A DNA stretch of 64,000 nucleotides from Rhizobium sp. P32RR-XVIII (lineage in GTDB: Bacteria; Pseudomonadota; Alphaproteobacteria; Rhizobiales; Rhizobiaceae). Positions 1-9,072 of this stretch are shown here, piece after piece. Where the stretch lies: positions 744,001 to 808,000 of the forward strand of contig NZ_JABAIH010000001.1 of assembly GCF_012641395.1 (NCBI RefSeq). Direction: 5' to 3'. The notes beneath the pieces were generated by a model. It was not told the origin of the DNA, searched no databases, and worked only from the letters and a program-made list of their open reading frames with translations. Positions within the stretch are counted from its first letter, which is position 1. Each line of letters begins with the position of its first letter. Made by a program: the position numbers and the translations under genes.

Positions 1-1128
1 GATCTGGTCACCGACGAGCCGAATGAGGCGCGGACCGAAGAGAAGCAGGCCGACGGAAATGCCGAACGCGCCGATCAGCATCACCCAGAGCGGCGGCGCG
101 GTCCCGGTTGCCAGCGCCGTTGACGAACGCACAATGGCTGAAAGCGGTCCGACGGCGTTCGAGACATCGTTTGCGCCATGGGCGAAGGACAACAGGGCCG
201 CCGAGCCGATCAGCGGAAATTTGAACAGGATGCGAAGCGAGCTGTTGCGGTTTTCGAGATCTCTTGATTGCCGAGCGACGATCGGCTTCGCCGCCAGCCA
301 TGCGACGAGGCCCGCAAGCAGCCCCAACGCCAGAATCGTCGGTGACGAAAACCGCCCCGACGGCGCGAGCTGCAAGACCATATACGCCGTAAAACCGCCC
401 GCCATCATGGCAATCAGCACCGGAACCCAGCGCCGCGCCGCGGCGATCTTGTCGTCTTGATAAATGATGAAGCTCTTGATGAAAAAGAGCAGGCTGCCTG
501 CGATCGCGCCGCCGATCAGCGGCGACGTCACCCAGCTTGACGTAATCTCAAGCATGACGCGCCAGTTGACGGGCTCCGGTCCGACGGCGGCAATTCCGGC
601 TCCGATTACGGCGCCGACGATCGCGTGCGTGGTCGAAACCGGCGCATTCAGCCAGGTCGCGAGGTTGATCCAGAGCGCAGCCGCCATCAACGCCGCCATC
701 ATGATCCACGCGAGGAGTCCTCCGGGCACATGCACCGCATCCACAATGCTGGACGAGATCGTCCGGACCACCTCCCCGCCGGCAATCGTCGCACCGAGAA
801 CTTCGAAGATGGCCGCGATGACAAGTGCCTGCGTCATCGTTATGGCGCGCGCGCCGACAGCGGCGCCGACGTTGTTCGTCACATCGTTCGCGCCGATGTT
901 CATGGCCATGTATGCCGCGAGGGCGGTGGCGGCGATGATGAGAACCGCGCTCGGACGCTCGAAGACGTAGACGCCCGCAAACAGCATCGCCAGTCCGAGG
1001 AAGATCAGGCCGAGGCCGGGTCCGACCAGCTTTCGAGAGACAAACTTCGCCGCGTCCTCGACGTGGGTGAATTTGTCGAGGTCCTTATCAAGCGTTCGTT
1101 TGGTCAGGACGGGGATTCGATCGGGCAT
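1..1128 (-). CDS. pit: Inorganic phosphate transporter, Pit family (3' end cut by window edge)
   Basis: Inner-membrane low-affinity phosphate permease of the Pit/PHO-4 family. The 376 visible codons carry both signature repeats of the family: GANDVTNNVG near residue 78 and HGANDVSNAVGP near residue 335. Between them are many hydrophobic segments that look like membrane helices. The protein starts MPDRIPVLTK and has a hydrophilic extension of about 35 residues before the first helix, as in the longer Pit proteins. No stop codon is reached, so the C-terminus lies outside the window. No DUF47/PhoU-like partner gene lies directly upstream, unlike the orfA-pit operons known in rhizobia. Confidence 0.93.
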   Translation of the reverse strand, partial: MPDRIPVLTKRTLDKDLDKFTHVEDAAKFVSRKLVGPGLGLIFLGLAMLFAGVYVFERPSAVLIIAATALAAYMAMNIGANDVTNNVGAAVGARAITMTQALVIAAIFEVLGATIAGGEVVRTISSSIVDAVHVPGGLLAWIMMAALMAAALWINLATWLNAPVSTTHAIVGAVIGAGIAAVGPEPVNWRVMLEITSSWVTSPLIGGAIAGSLLFFIKSFIIYQDDKIAAARRWVPVLIAMMAGGFTAYMVLQLAPSGRFSSPTILALGLLAGLVAWLAAKPIVARQSRDLENRNSSLRILFKFPLIGSAALLSFAHGANDVSNAVGPLSAIVRSSTALATGTAPPLWVMLIGAFGISVGLLLFGPRLIRLVGDQI

Positions 1129-1190
1129 GCTTTTCCTAGGACTGGCGCCTGCTTAGCGCCGTTAATCCTAGTTGCGCAAGATGGCAGGAA

Positions 1191-1715
1191 TCATGCTGCC
1201 GGAATTTGCTTCGGCGAGTCTGCCTGCAGTTTCTCGGTTATTCTGCGCTTGAAGAGCAGAAAAAGCTTGCGAAGCTCTGGCTCATTGACGCGCGCCGCCG
1301 CTTCGTCGCAGGAAACCCACTCGGCTTTGCGCTCGCCCTTTTCCTTGAAATTCTTGACGATCTCGGAGACTTCGAGAACATGGACCTGAACCTTGCAGAT
1401 CACTTTCAGTCCGTCCTTCAGAGCCTTCGGATAAGTGTAGGAGCCGAGCGGTTCGCTCTCTATCTTGCCGCGAACGCCTGCTTCCTCATAGGCTTCCCGG
1501 GCGGCAACTTCGTGCGAACACTTGCCGTTCATCGGCCAGCCCTTGGGGATGACCCAGCGGCCGGTATCACGGCTCGTCATCACCAGAACCTCAACCGCAT
1601 TGGTCTTCTTCTTCACCCGGTAACAGAGCGCACCATATTGCAGTCGCGGCGGGCGCCGAAACATCAGTTGCACGTCAGAAGCCAGTCGGGAAAGAAGCGT
1701 CAATTCGCGGGCCAC
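1191..1715 (-). CDS. Nudix hydrolase
   Basis: A 174-residue Nudix-fold protein. The Nudix helix reads REAYEEAGV around residues 73-81, preceded by PKGWPMNGK, so the metal-binding REx(2)EExG core is intact. The Glu seven residues after the leading Gly is replaced by Lys, a change also seen in diphosphoinositol polyphosphate phosphatase-like members. The substrate cannot be read from the sequence; a nucleoside or inositol polyphosphate is possible. It lies on the same strand as pit, ending 62 bp upstream of the pit start, and could be co-transcribed with it. Confidence 0.9.
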   Translation of the reverse strand: MARELTLLSRLASDVQLMFRRPPRLQYGALCYRVKKKTNAVEVLVMTSRDTGRWVIPKGWPMNGKCSHEVAAREAYEEAGVRGKIESEPLGSYTYPKALKDGLKVICKVQVHVLEVSEIVKNFKEKGERKAEWVSCDEAAARVNEPELRKLFLLFKRRITEKLQADSPKQIPAA

Positions 1716-1957
1716 CTTCTAAAGTTTGTCTCCAGAATCATAATTACGAATCACTAATATAAGCGCTGCATGGAAAACTTGCACCGCTCGAAAGTGCACA
1801 GCCAACATTTGCTATGGATTCGCTGCCGCTCTGCTTCGAACTCCGCCAGATCGTGTTCTGATTGCGACTATGCACACCTGTTCAATATGCTCTTGGCTTG
1901 TGTCACGTTCAATGGCGCGATCAATTGCTCCACGAATTTATTTAGGGACTTGGAATC

Positions 1958-2801
1958 ATGCGCCTGCCTCCTCTCAACGCGATCCGCGCCTTCGAAGCCG
2001 TTTGCCGCCGGGGGAGCGTTTTGCAGGCCAGCGAGGAACTCGGGGTCGTGCGCGGCGCGGTGCGTCAGCAGATCACGACGCTGGAGAACTATTTCGGCGA
2101 GAAGCTGTTCTTGCGCGAGGGGCGGCGGCTCGTCCCGACTGCAAAGGGGCGGGCGCTTGCAGAGGCCGCCGGCGGAGGGCGGACCGCGGCGCAAGATACG
2201 CATCGGTGTACCGTCTGCTTTCGGAATATGGTGGTTGATGCCGCGTGCCGGTGACTTGCAGAACGCGCTTGGGCCTGATGAGATCGACATCGTGCCGATG
2301 AACGTCGCCGAACCGCTCTTGCTCCATCCGGAGCTCGACGCCGTCATCATGGGCGGAGAATACCGGCCGTCGACAGGCATTGCGTCCGTCAAGTTCATGG
2401 AGGACGAATTCGGCCCTGTCGCCACGCCGGCACTGGCCGCCAGTGTCTCGGAAAGCCCGGCACGTATGGCGGAGGCGGCAGTACTCGTCAGCCGTAGCGT
2501 GCCGAGGCTGTGGGACGAGTGGTTTGCGGAAAGCGGCACGCCGCCGGTCGCGTTTGTCCGGAAGCAGGAATTCGAGGATATGCTTCTGGCACTCAGCGCG
2601 GCCCGTTCGGGCCTCGGCATCGCGCTCGCGCCGCGCGCTTCGATCGAAGATGACCTCGCGCGAAATGTCCTCGTCGCTCCCTTGGGATTCGTCAGGAGGC
2701 CATCGGGCTACAGATTCTGCTGCAGGATCACCGATGCGGAGAGACCGTCTTTCCAGGCCCTTCGCGAGTGGCTGCTTCGCTCCGGCGGCCTCAAGCGATA
2801 G
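1958..2801 (+). pseudogene. LysR-family regulator, frameshifted (GcvA-like)
   Basis: Two pieces of one LysR-type regulator lie in different frames. Frame 2 from 1958 encodes the winged helix-turn-helix (MRLPPLNAIRAFEAV to TAKGRALAEAAG). The effector-binding domain (RRKIRIGVPSAFGIWWLMP to the stop at 2799-2801) is in frame 3. The switch falls near 2160-2185. The linker of about 20 residues that usually joins the domains in GcvA-like proteins is also missing, so a small deletion plus frameshift is more likely than a single miscalled base. The next gene is the SAHH-like enzyme on the same strand, its probable former target. A sequencing error remains possible. Confidence 0.75.
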
Positions 2802-2822
2802 GGTAGTTTTTCTGCCCTATCG
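2796..2822 (+). terminator. Hairpin between lysR pseudogene and the SAHH-like gene
   Basis: An inverted repeat CGATAGGGTAG / CTGCCCTATCG with a TTTTT loop gives an 11-bp stem with one G-T pair. It overlaps the stop codon of the broken LysR gene. There is no T-run after it, so it may act as a weak terminator or as a leader structure for the gene starting at 2892. Confidence 0.45.
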
Positions 2823-2891
2823 TCAAATTTATCTCCATGGATTGCCGGCCGCGCCGTCGCTATGACTTACGAAAACCGCAAGGAGCGCGCG

Positions 2892-4049
2892 ATGGAAAAG
2901 ACGGCAACCCGCATCGATTGGATCGGCAGCAGCTGCCGCCTGCTTAGGGCGACCGCGATGGAATTTGCCGAGACGCGACCCTTCGAAGGTCTGTCGATCG
3001 GCACCGGTATCCATCTGGAGCCGAAGACCGTGGCATTGCTGATGACGCTTCGTGCCGGCGGCGCGAACCTCATATGCACCGGCAACCTGAACAGCACGCA
3101 GCCTTCGACCGTGGAATACCTGCGCTCGCAGGGCATCAAGGTCTTCGCCACGCAGACCACCGATCCGGTCGCGCATCATGACAGCCTCGAGGCGGTCGTC
3201 GGTGAAAGGCCGGACCTGCTGCTCGACAACGGCGGCGACCTTTTCGCCATCGCTGCGAAAAGGCCGTACTCGAGCCTGCGGGGCGGCACCGAGGAAACGA
3301 CATCCGGCCGCACCCGGCTGCTGCCGATGCGCGAGCAATTGAACATGCCAATCCTCGTCATCAACGATAGCCCAATCAAGCAATTTGCGGAAAACAGGCA
3401 CGCCGTCGGGCAGAGCCTGTTCGAGAGCTACATGCGCTTCACCAACCGCTCGACGAACGGCAAGCGCGTGACCGTTTTCGGCTACGGCGCCTGCGGCAAG
3501 GGCACCGCCGCCTGCTTCCGCAATGCCTTCTCGACCGTCAGCGTCGTGGATCTGGATTCCGTTACGACGCTGGAAGCCCATCTCGACGGTTTCGTGACGC
3601 CGCTCAGGGAAGATGCGATCCGCTCAGCCGATGTGCTCGTCACGGTCACCGGCTTTCCGAATATCATCACGGCTGCCGACCTCCCGCTCATCAAGGACGG
3701 CGCCATCCTCATGAACGGCGGCCATTTCCCGCTGGAGATCGATGTTGCCGCGTTCCGCGCGCATCCTGATGTCGTTCGGATTGACCGTTATGAGGCCGAC
3801 TACATCGAGACGCTGCATCTGAAGGACGGCCGTTCACTTCATATCCTCGGAGAAGGCCATATGGCGAACCTCGCCGGTCCGCGGCCGCTCGGCAATTCGG
3901 TCGAGTCGATGGACCTCGGCTTCGCCTTGCAGGCGCGCTGCCTCGAGCGTGTCGCCAAAGGCGGCGTCGGACCAGAAGCCTGCGTCGTGCCGGTGCCGAG
4001 GGATATCGACCAGATGGTGGCAAGCGCCCATCTCGCGCTTGCGCGCTAA
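2892..4049 (+). CDS. S-adenosylhomocysteine hydrolase-like protein (divergent paralogue)
   Basis: A 385-residue member of the adenosylhomocysteinase family. It has LLLDNGGDL, the GGTEETTSG segment (catalytic Glu), NDSPIK (active-site Lys that binds NAD/substrate in the family) and a Rossmann glycine motif GYGACGKG. It differs from true AhcY in several ways. It is about 45-80 residues shorter, the usual GYGDVGKG is GYGACGKG, and the catalytic Asp that follows the Lys by four residues is Glu (FAEN instead of FDN). Oxidation chemistry on an adenosyl or related substrate is plausible, but SAH hydrolysis is not assured. The start at 2892 is preferred over the upstream ATG at 2862 because AAGGAG sits correctly before it. 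No SAH riboswitch was recognised upstream. Confidence 0.8.
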   Translation: MEKTATRIDWIGSSCRLLRATAMEFAETRPFEGLSIGTGIHLEPKTVALLMTLRAGGANLICTGNLNSTQPSTVEYLRSQGIKVFATQTTDPVAHHDSLEAVVGERPDLLLDNGGDLFAIAAKRPYSSLRGGTEETTSGRTRLLPMREQLNMPILVINDSPIKQFAENRHAVGQSLFESYMRFTNRSTNGKRVTVFGYGACGKGTAACFRNAFSTVSVVDLDSVTTLEAHLDGFVTPLREDAIRSADVLVTVTGFPNIITAADLPLIKDGAILMNGGHFPLEIDVAAFRAHPDVVRIDRYEADYIETLHLKDGRSLHILGEGHMANLAGPRPLGNSVESMDLGFALQARCLERVAKGGVGPEACVVPVPRDIDQMVASAHLALAR

Positions 4050-4942
4050 AGTTCCCAGTAGGGAGCCGGGCCGTAGAGCTCAGCCAGATAGTCGATGAAG
4101 AGGCGCACCTTGGCGGGCAGGAATTGCCGGCTGGGATACACTGCCGAGAGCGCCAGGTTACGCGAGCCTTCATAGGCGGGCAGCACTTGGACGAGCTTGC
4201 CGGTCTTGAGTTCTTCGCCGATATCCCAGGTGGAGCGCAACGCGATGCCAAGCCCTGCGATGACTGTCTCGCGAATCACCTCGCTGGAATTGGTCACGAG
4301 CATGCCCTCCGGCCGCAAGCTCATCGCGCCCTCCGGCCCTTCGAGACGCCAGATATCGTTGTTGTGCGCCGGCAGGCAGCGGTGGCTCTTCAGATCGTCG
4401 ATGCTCTTCGGCATTCCATGTGCTTCGACATAGGAAGGTGCTGCGCAAAGCAGTCGCCGGACTCTCGCGAGCTTTCTGGCGACGAGGCTGGAATCGGTGA
4501 GTTCCGCAATGCGGATCGCCAGATCGAAACCGTCGCCGACAATATCGCTGAGCTCGTCCGTCAGCATGAGATTGATCGCAAGCTCCGGATGGGTGTCCAT
4601 GAACGCCTTGAGATGTGGCGCGATATGCATGCGGCCGAACGAAGTCGGCGCTGAAACCTTCAGAGTGCCGTGCATCTGCGCCGAGCTGCCGGAAATGTAA
4701 TGCTCTGCCTCTTCCAAGCCGGCGAGAATGCCAAGGACGCGATCGTAAAAGCCCTGGCCGGCTTCGGTCAGGGAAATCTGCCGCGTCGTGCGTTGCAGGA
4801 GACGTGTGCCGAGCCTGTCCTCCAGCCTCTTGATGCGCTTCGAGATGACTGCCGGGGAAAAACCCAGCATACGCCCGGCAAGCGACATGCTGCCGGCCGA
4901 AACGACCTTGGCAAATATTTCGAGATCGCCCAGATTGGTCAT
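4046..4942 (-). CDS. LysR-family transcriptional regulator
   Basis: A LysR-type regulator with an N-terminal HTH (LEIFAKVVSAGSMSLAGRML through RLLQRTTRQISLTEAG) and a periplasmic-binding-like effector domain that begins around residue 90 (GTLKVSAPTSFGRMHIAP). The start at 4942 (MTNLGDLEIF) matches the usual beginning of the family; an ATG 42 bp upstream would add an atypical tail. It is divergent from glcDEF, with a 15-bp palindrome between them, so control of glycolate oxidation is the simplest inference. Its stop codon overlaps that of the convergent SAHH-like gene by a few bases. Confidence 0.92.
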   Translation of the reverse strand: MTNLGDLEIFAKVVSAGSMSLAGRMLGFSPAVISKRIKRLEDRLGTRLLQRTTRQISLTEAGQGFYDRVLGILAGLEEAEHYISGSSAQMHGTLKVSAPTSFGRMHIAPHLKAFMDTHPELAINLMLTDELSDIVGDGFDLAIRIAELTDSSLVARKLARVRRLLCAAPSYVEAHGMPKSIDDLKSHRCLPAHNNDIWRLEGPEGAMSLRPEGMLVTNSSEVIRETVIAGLGIALRSTWDIGEELKTGKLVQVLPAYEGSRNLALSAVYPSRQFLPAKVRLFIDYLAELYGPAPYWEL

Positions 4943-4971
4943 ATTGGTTTTACTTTTGCCCCTTTTGGCAT

Positions 4972-4986
4972 AAATGCTTAGCATTT
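4972..4986. promoter_or_regulatory. Candidate LysR operator upstream of glcD
   Basis: AAATGC-TTA-GCATTT is a perfect inverted repeat with 6-bp arms in the 134-bp region between the divergent LysR gene and glcD. Its size and position fit a LysR recognition site, but binding is inferred only. Confidence 0.5.
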
Positions 4987-5076
4987 GCGCCGGTTTCGGG
5001 AAAGTGCTAAGCCGGTAGGCTCGGCTGTCGTGGAGGACGCGCCGGTCTCGCCGCCATTTTTGGGAGGAAACGCGCC

Positions 5077-6516
5077 ATGTCTGACGCCATCTCGTTTCTC
5101 GCTCCGCGCGCCGATGTTTTGGCCCGCCGCAGCCAGATTGTCGGCGATCTCGCCGACCTGCTGCCGCCGGAATGTCTGGTTCACGAAGCGCGCGAACTGG
5201 TGCCGTTCGAGACCGACGCTTTCATTGCCTATCGCCGTCTTCCCCTTGCTGTTGCGTTGCCACGCAGCACGGCCGAAGTCGCGGCTGTGATGAAGTATTG
5301 CCACCGCTACGGCATCCCGGTGGTGCCGCGGGGAGCAGGCACTTCGCTCTCCGGCGGCGCGATCCCGCAGGAAGACGCGGTTGTTCTCGGCCTTTCGAAG
5401 ATGAACCGCATTCTGGAAATCGATCTTCCGAACCGCGCGGCCGTCGTCCAGGCGGGTGTCACGAACCTCAACATCTCCGAAGCCGTCGCCGCGGACGGTT
5501 TTTTCTATGCGCCTGATCCAAGCTCGCAGCTGGCCTGCACGATCGGCGGCAATATCGGCATGAATTCCGGCGGCGCGCACTGCCTGAAATACGGCGTCAC
5601 GACCAACAATTTGCTCGGCGTGAAGATGGTGCTGACGGACGGAACCGTGATTGAACTCGGCGGCAAGGCGCTGGACGCGGCGGGCTACGACCTGTTGGGT
5701 CTCGTCTGCGGCCATGAGGGCCAGCTCGGCATCGTCACCGAGGCGACAGTCCGGCTGATCGCCAAGCCCGAAGGGGCCCGGCCGGTGCTTTTCGGCTTCG
5801 AAAGTTCCGAGGAGGCCGGTTCCTGCGTCGCCGATATCATCGCGGCAGGCATTATCCCGGTCGCGATCGAATTCATGGATAAGCCGGCGATCGAGATATG
5901 CGAGGCGTTTGCTCACGCCGGTTATCCGCTCGATGTCGGCGCGCTGCTGATCGTCGAGGTCGAAGGCTCCGAAGCCGAGATGGACGAGACCTTGAAAAGC
6001 ATCGTCGAGATCGCCCGTCGGCATAGCGTGAAGACCGTTCGCGAGTGCCAGTCGGCGACCGAGGCAGCGCAGATCTGGAAGGGCCGCAAATCCGCCTTCG
6101 GCGCCACGGGGCGAATTGCCGACTATATCTGCATGGACGGCACGGTGCCGCTCAGCCAGCTTTCCTATGTTCTGAAGAAGACTTCGGAGATTGTCGATCA
6201 CTATGGCCTGCGCGTTGCAAACGTCTTTCACGCCGGCGACGGCAACATGCATCCGCTGATCCTGTTCAACGCCAACGATCCGGAAGATGCAGCGCGGGCG
6301 GAGGCTGCGGGCAACGAAATCCTGAAGCTCTGCGTCGATGCCGGCGGCTGCCTTACCGGCGAACATGGCGTTGGCATCGAGAAGCGTGATCTGATGCGGC
6401 ATCAATATTCGGAAGCCGACCTCGCCCAGCAGATGGCAGTGCGCGCCGCCTTCGATCCCGGCTGGCTGCTCAATCCATCCAAGGTCTTCCCGCTTGATGG
6501 GCGCAGCGCCGCATGA
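5077..6516 (+). CDS. glcD: Glycolate oxidase subunit GlcD
   Basis: FAD-binding catalytic subunit of glycolate dehydrogenase, which oxidises glycolate to glyoxylate. At 479 residues it has the family's normal length. The PCMH-type FAD-binding domain is clear (PRGAGTSLSGGA near residue 88, and GGNIGMNSGG). The C-terminal FAD-linked oxidase domain contains the HAGDGNMHP metal/substrate motif and ends with GEHGVGIEKR and the typical FDPGWLLNPSKVFP. It is the first gene of glcDEF, overlaps glcE by four bases (ATGA), and is probably co-translated with it. GGGAGGAAACG precedes the ATG as a ribosome binding site. Confidence 0.97.
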   Translation: MSDAISFLAPRADVLARRSQIVGDLADLLPPECLVHEARELVPFETDAFIAYRRLPLAVALPRSTAEVAAVMKYCHRYGIPVVPRGAGTSLSGGAIPQEDAVVLGLSKMNRILEIDLPNRAAVVQAGVTNLNISEAVAADGFFYAPDPSSQLACTIGGNIGMNSGGAHCLKYGVTTNNLLGVKMVLTDGTVIELGGKALDAAGYDLLGLVCGHEGQLGIVTEATVRLIAKPEGARPVLFGFESSEEAGSCVADIIAAGIIPVAIEFMDKPAIEICEAFAHAGYPLDVGALLIVEVEGSEAEMDETLKSIVEIARRHSVKTVRECQSATEAAQIWKGRKSAFGATGRIADYICMDGTVPLSQLSYVLKKTSEIVDHYGLRVANVFHAGDGNMHPLILFNANDPEDAARAEAAGNEILKLCVDAGGCLTGEHGVGIEKRDLMRHQYSEADLAQQMAVRAAFDPGWLLNPSKVFPLDGRSAA

Positions 6517-7721
6517 TCGATTTTCTGCCGGAGACCGAAGAGGCGGCGGCCTCGATCATTCGCGAACACGCGGCCGGCGGCAGGGCGCTTGCCATCTACG
6601 GCGGCAACACCCGCTCCGGTTTCGGCAATGCCGTGGAAGCGGAGGGCCGGCTGCGTTCGGTCGGTTTGACCGGGATCGTCTCGTACAACCCCGGCGAAAT
6701 GGTCATGACGGCGCGCGCCGGAACGCCGGTTTCGGCAGTCGAAGCGGCGTTGGCGGAGAATGGCCAGATGATGGCGTTCGAGCCGATGGATCACCGTCCG
6801 GTCATGGGCACTTCCGGCGAGCCGACCATCGGCGGCGTCTTTGCCGCCAACGTTTCCGGTCCCCGCCGGTTCATTGTGGGGGCGGCGCGCGATAGCCTGC
6901 TCGGCATTCGGTTCGTCAACGGCAAGGGCGAAATCGTCAAGGCGGGTGGAAGGGTGATGAAGAACGTCACCGGCCTTGATCTCGTTAAGCTCCTGGCTGG
7001 TTCGCACGGCACGCTCGGCCTTCTGACGGAGGTCACCTTTCGCGTACCGCCGCGGCCGAAGGCGGAGGAAACGGTGGTCATCTCCGGCCTCAACGACGCG
7101 GAAGCGGCCAATGCAATGGCTGCGGCGATGGCGCAGCCCGTCGACGTCTCGGGTGCCGCGCATCTGCCGATGACCGTCTCCTGGAAGTTTCTCGACAGCA
7201 CGCTCTCTGAAGGCGAGGCGACCTGTCTGCGCATCGAAGGCCTGCACGGCTCTGTCGATGCCCGGGCAACCAAGCTTGCTGCGGCCATGGCGGCGTTCGG
7301 ATCTGTCACGCGCTTGGAGCACGGCGAAAGTGTCCGCCTTTGGAGAGATATCCGCGATGTCGCTCCCTATGCCGATGGAACAATGCGTTCGGTCTGGCGG
7401 GTTTCCGTCGCCCCGAGCCTCGGTCATCAGCTCGTCGCTGCACTGCGCCTCGAAGCCGGCATTGACGCGTTTTACGACTGGCAGGGCGGCCTGATCTGGA
7501 TGCGGATGGAAGCCGATCCGGAGGCCGAGCTGATCCGCCGATACATCAAGACGCTCGGCGGCGGCGGCCATGCCACGCTGGTTCGTGCAAGCGCCGAAGC
7601 GCGTGCTGCAGTCTCTGCATTCCAGCCGCAGTCCGAGCCCGTTGCCCTTCTATCGGCGCGCGTAAAGCAAAAATTCGATCCGGCTGGTATACTCAATCCG
7701 GGCAAGATGGCGGAAACCTGA
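6513..7721 (+). CDS. glcE: Glycolate oxidase FAD-binding subunit GlcE
   Basis: A 402-residue second flavin subunit of glycolate dehydrogenase. It shows a shorter PCMH-type FAD domain (AIYGGNTRSGFG, GGVFAANVSGPRR, FVNGKGEIVKAGGRVMKNVTG) and ends with the family's FDPAGILNPGKM. It is needed with GlcD and GlcF for activity in characterised bacteria. Start and stop are tightly packed between glcD (4-bp overlap) and glcF (3-bp gap), which supports one operon. Confidence 0.96.
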   Translation: MIDFLPETEEAAASIIREHAAGGRALAIYGGNTRSGFGNAVEAEGRLRSVGLTGIVSYNPGEMVMTARAGTPVSAVEAALAENGQMMAFEPMDHRPVMGTSGEPTIGGVFAANVSGPRRFIVGAARDSLLGIRFVNGKGEIVKAGGRVMKNVTGLDLVKLLAGSHGTLGLLTEVTFRVPPRPKAEETVVISGLNDAEAANAMAAAMAQPVDVSGAAHLPMTVSWKFLDSTLSEGEATCLRIEGLHGSVDARATKLAAAMAAFGSVTRLEHGESVRLWRDIRDVAPYADGTMRSVWRVSVAPSLGHQLVAALRLEAGIDAFYDWQGGLIWMRMEADPEAELIRRYIKTLGGGGHATLVRASAEARAAVSAFQPQSEPVALLSARVKQKFDPAGILNPGKMAET

Positions 7722-7724
7722 TCA

Positions 7725-9035
7725 ATGCAGACGAACTTCACCGCCGAACAGCTGGCCGATCCGCATGTCGCCGAATCCGAGACGATCCTGCGCAAGTGCG
7801 TGCATTGCGGCTTCTGCACCGCCACCTGTCCCACCTACGTCGTGCTGGGCAATGAGCTGGACAGTCCGCGCGGCCGCATTTACCTCATCAAGGACATGCT
7901 GGAGAATGGCCGGGCCGCCGATACCGAGGTGGTCACGCATATCGACCGGTGTCTGTCCTGCCTCGCTTGCGTGACGACATGTCCGTCCGGCGTCGACTAC
8001 ATGCATCTGGTCGATCATGCCCGGGTTCATATAGAAAAAACCTACAAGCGGCCCTTCATGGAGCGAATGACGCGCGGCATCCTGGCGGCCGTGCTGCCCT
8101 ATCCCGGTCGCTTCCGCCTGGCGCTAAACCTCGCGAAGATCGGAAGGCCATTCAAGGGCTTGATGCGCGTGCCTTCCCTGAAGCCTTTTGCCGCGATGCT
8201 GGCGCTTGCGCCAAGGCAGATCCCGGCCCCGTCGCCCTTTGCGCGTCCGGCAGTCCATGCAGCGAAGGCTGAAAAGCGCGGTCGTGTCGCGATCCTCACG
8301 GGCTGCGCACAGCCGGTGCTCGATCCCGCCATCAACGAGGCGACGATCAAGCTTTTGACCCGTCTCGGCGTCGAGGTTGTGGCGCCGGCCGGTGAGGTCT
8401 GTTGCGGCTCGCTGGTGCACCACATGGGCCGCGAGGAACAGGCGCTTGCCAGCGCCCGGGCGAATGTCGACGTCTGGACGAGGGAGATCGAAAACGGCGG
8501 TCTGGATGCGATCATCATCACCGCCTCTGGCTGCGGCACGACGATCAAGGACTACGGCCATATGCTGCGGCTCGACTCCGCCTATGCGGAAAAGGCCGCG
8601 CGCATATCGGCATTGGCCAAGGACATCACCGAGTATCTCGCGACGCTCGACCTTCCGTCACATATGCCAAGGGGCGTCACGGTCGCCTATCATTCGGCCT
8701 GCTCCATGCAGCACGGGCAGAGGATCACCATGGCGCCCAAGCAGCTTCTGAAGGCGGCGGGCTTCACCGTTCGCGAACCGGCGGAAGGCCATCTCTGTTG
8801 CGGCTCCGCCGGGACCTACAACATCATGCAGTCGGATATTTCCGCGGCGCTGAAGGCGCGCAAAGTCAGGAATATCGAGGCGACGAAGCCGCATGTGATC
8901 GCCACTGGCAACATCGGCTGCATCACCCAGATTGGCACCGGTACAGCGATCCCGATTCTGCATACGGTTGAACTGCTGGATTGGGCTTATGGCGGCGATG
9001 TACCCCAAAAATTAAGAGATTTGCCGTTACCCTAA
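7725..9035 (+). CDS. glcF: Glycolate oxidase iron-sulfur subunit GlcF
   Basis: Iron-sulfur electron-transfer subunit of glycolate dehydrogenase, 436 residues. Two ferredoxin-like 4Fe-4S motifs lie near the N-terminus (CVHCGFCTATCP at about residue 25 and CLSCLACVTTCPSG at about 78). Two CCG domains follow (EVCCGSLVHHMG and HLCCGSAGTY), as in heterodisulfide-reductase-like proteins. It likely passes electrons from GlcD/GlcE to the quinone pool at the inner membrane. It is the last gene of the operon and is followed by a GC hairpin. Confidence 0.97.
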   Translation: MQTNFTAEQLADPHVAESETILRKCVHCGFCTATCPTYVVLGNELDSPRGRIYLIKDMLENGRAADTEVVTHIDRCLSCLACVTTCPSGVDYMHLVDHARVHIEKTYKRPFMERMTRGILAAVLPYPGRFRLALNLAKIGRPFKGLMRVPSLKPFAAMLALAPRQIPAPSPFARPAVHAAKAEKRGRVAILTGCAQPVLDPAINEATIKLLTRLGVEVVAPAGEVCCGSLVHHMGREEQALASARANVDVWTREIENGGLDAIIITASGCGTTIKDYGHMLRLDSAYAEKAARISALAKDITEYLATLDLPSHMPRGVTVAYHSACSMQHGQRITMAPKQLLKAAGFTVREPAEGHLCCGSAGTYNIMQSDISAALKARKVRNIEATKPHVIATGNIGCITQIGTGTAIPILHTVELLDWAYGGDVPQKLRDLPLP

Positions 9036-9037
9036 GT

Positions 9038-9056
9038 CCGGCCGGTTTTCGGCCGG
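9038..9056 (+). terminator. GC-rich hairpin after glcF
   Basis: CCGGCCG-GTTTT-CGGCCGG forms a perfect 7-bp stem three bases after the glcF stop. It lacks a T-run, so termination may be weak and read-through into the gene at 9073 is possible. Confidence 0.5.
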
Positions 9057-9072
9057 TGACGGAGTTTGGCAT

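Noticed and set aside
4978..6405. 475-codon open frame on the minus strand across glcD
   Set aside because: It is fully antisense to a clear glcD; its translation is low-complexity shadow sequence rich in Arg, Asp and His with no domain.
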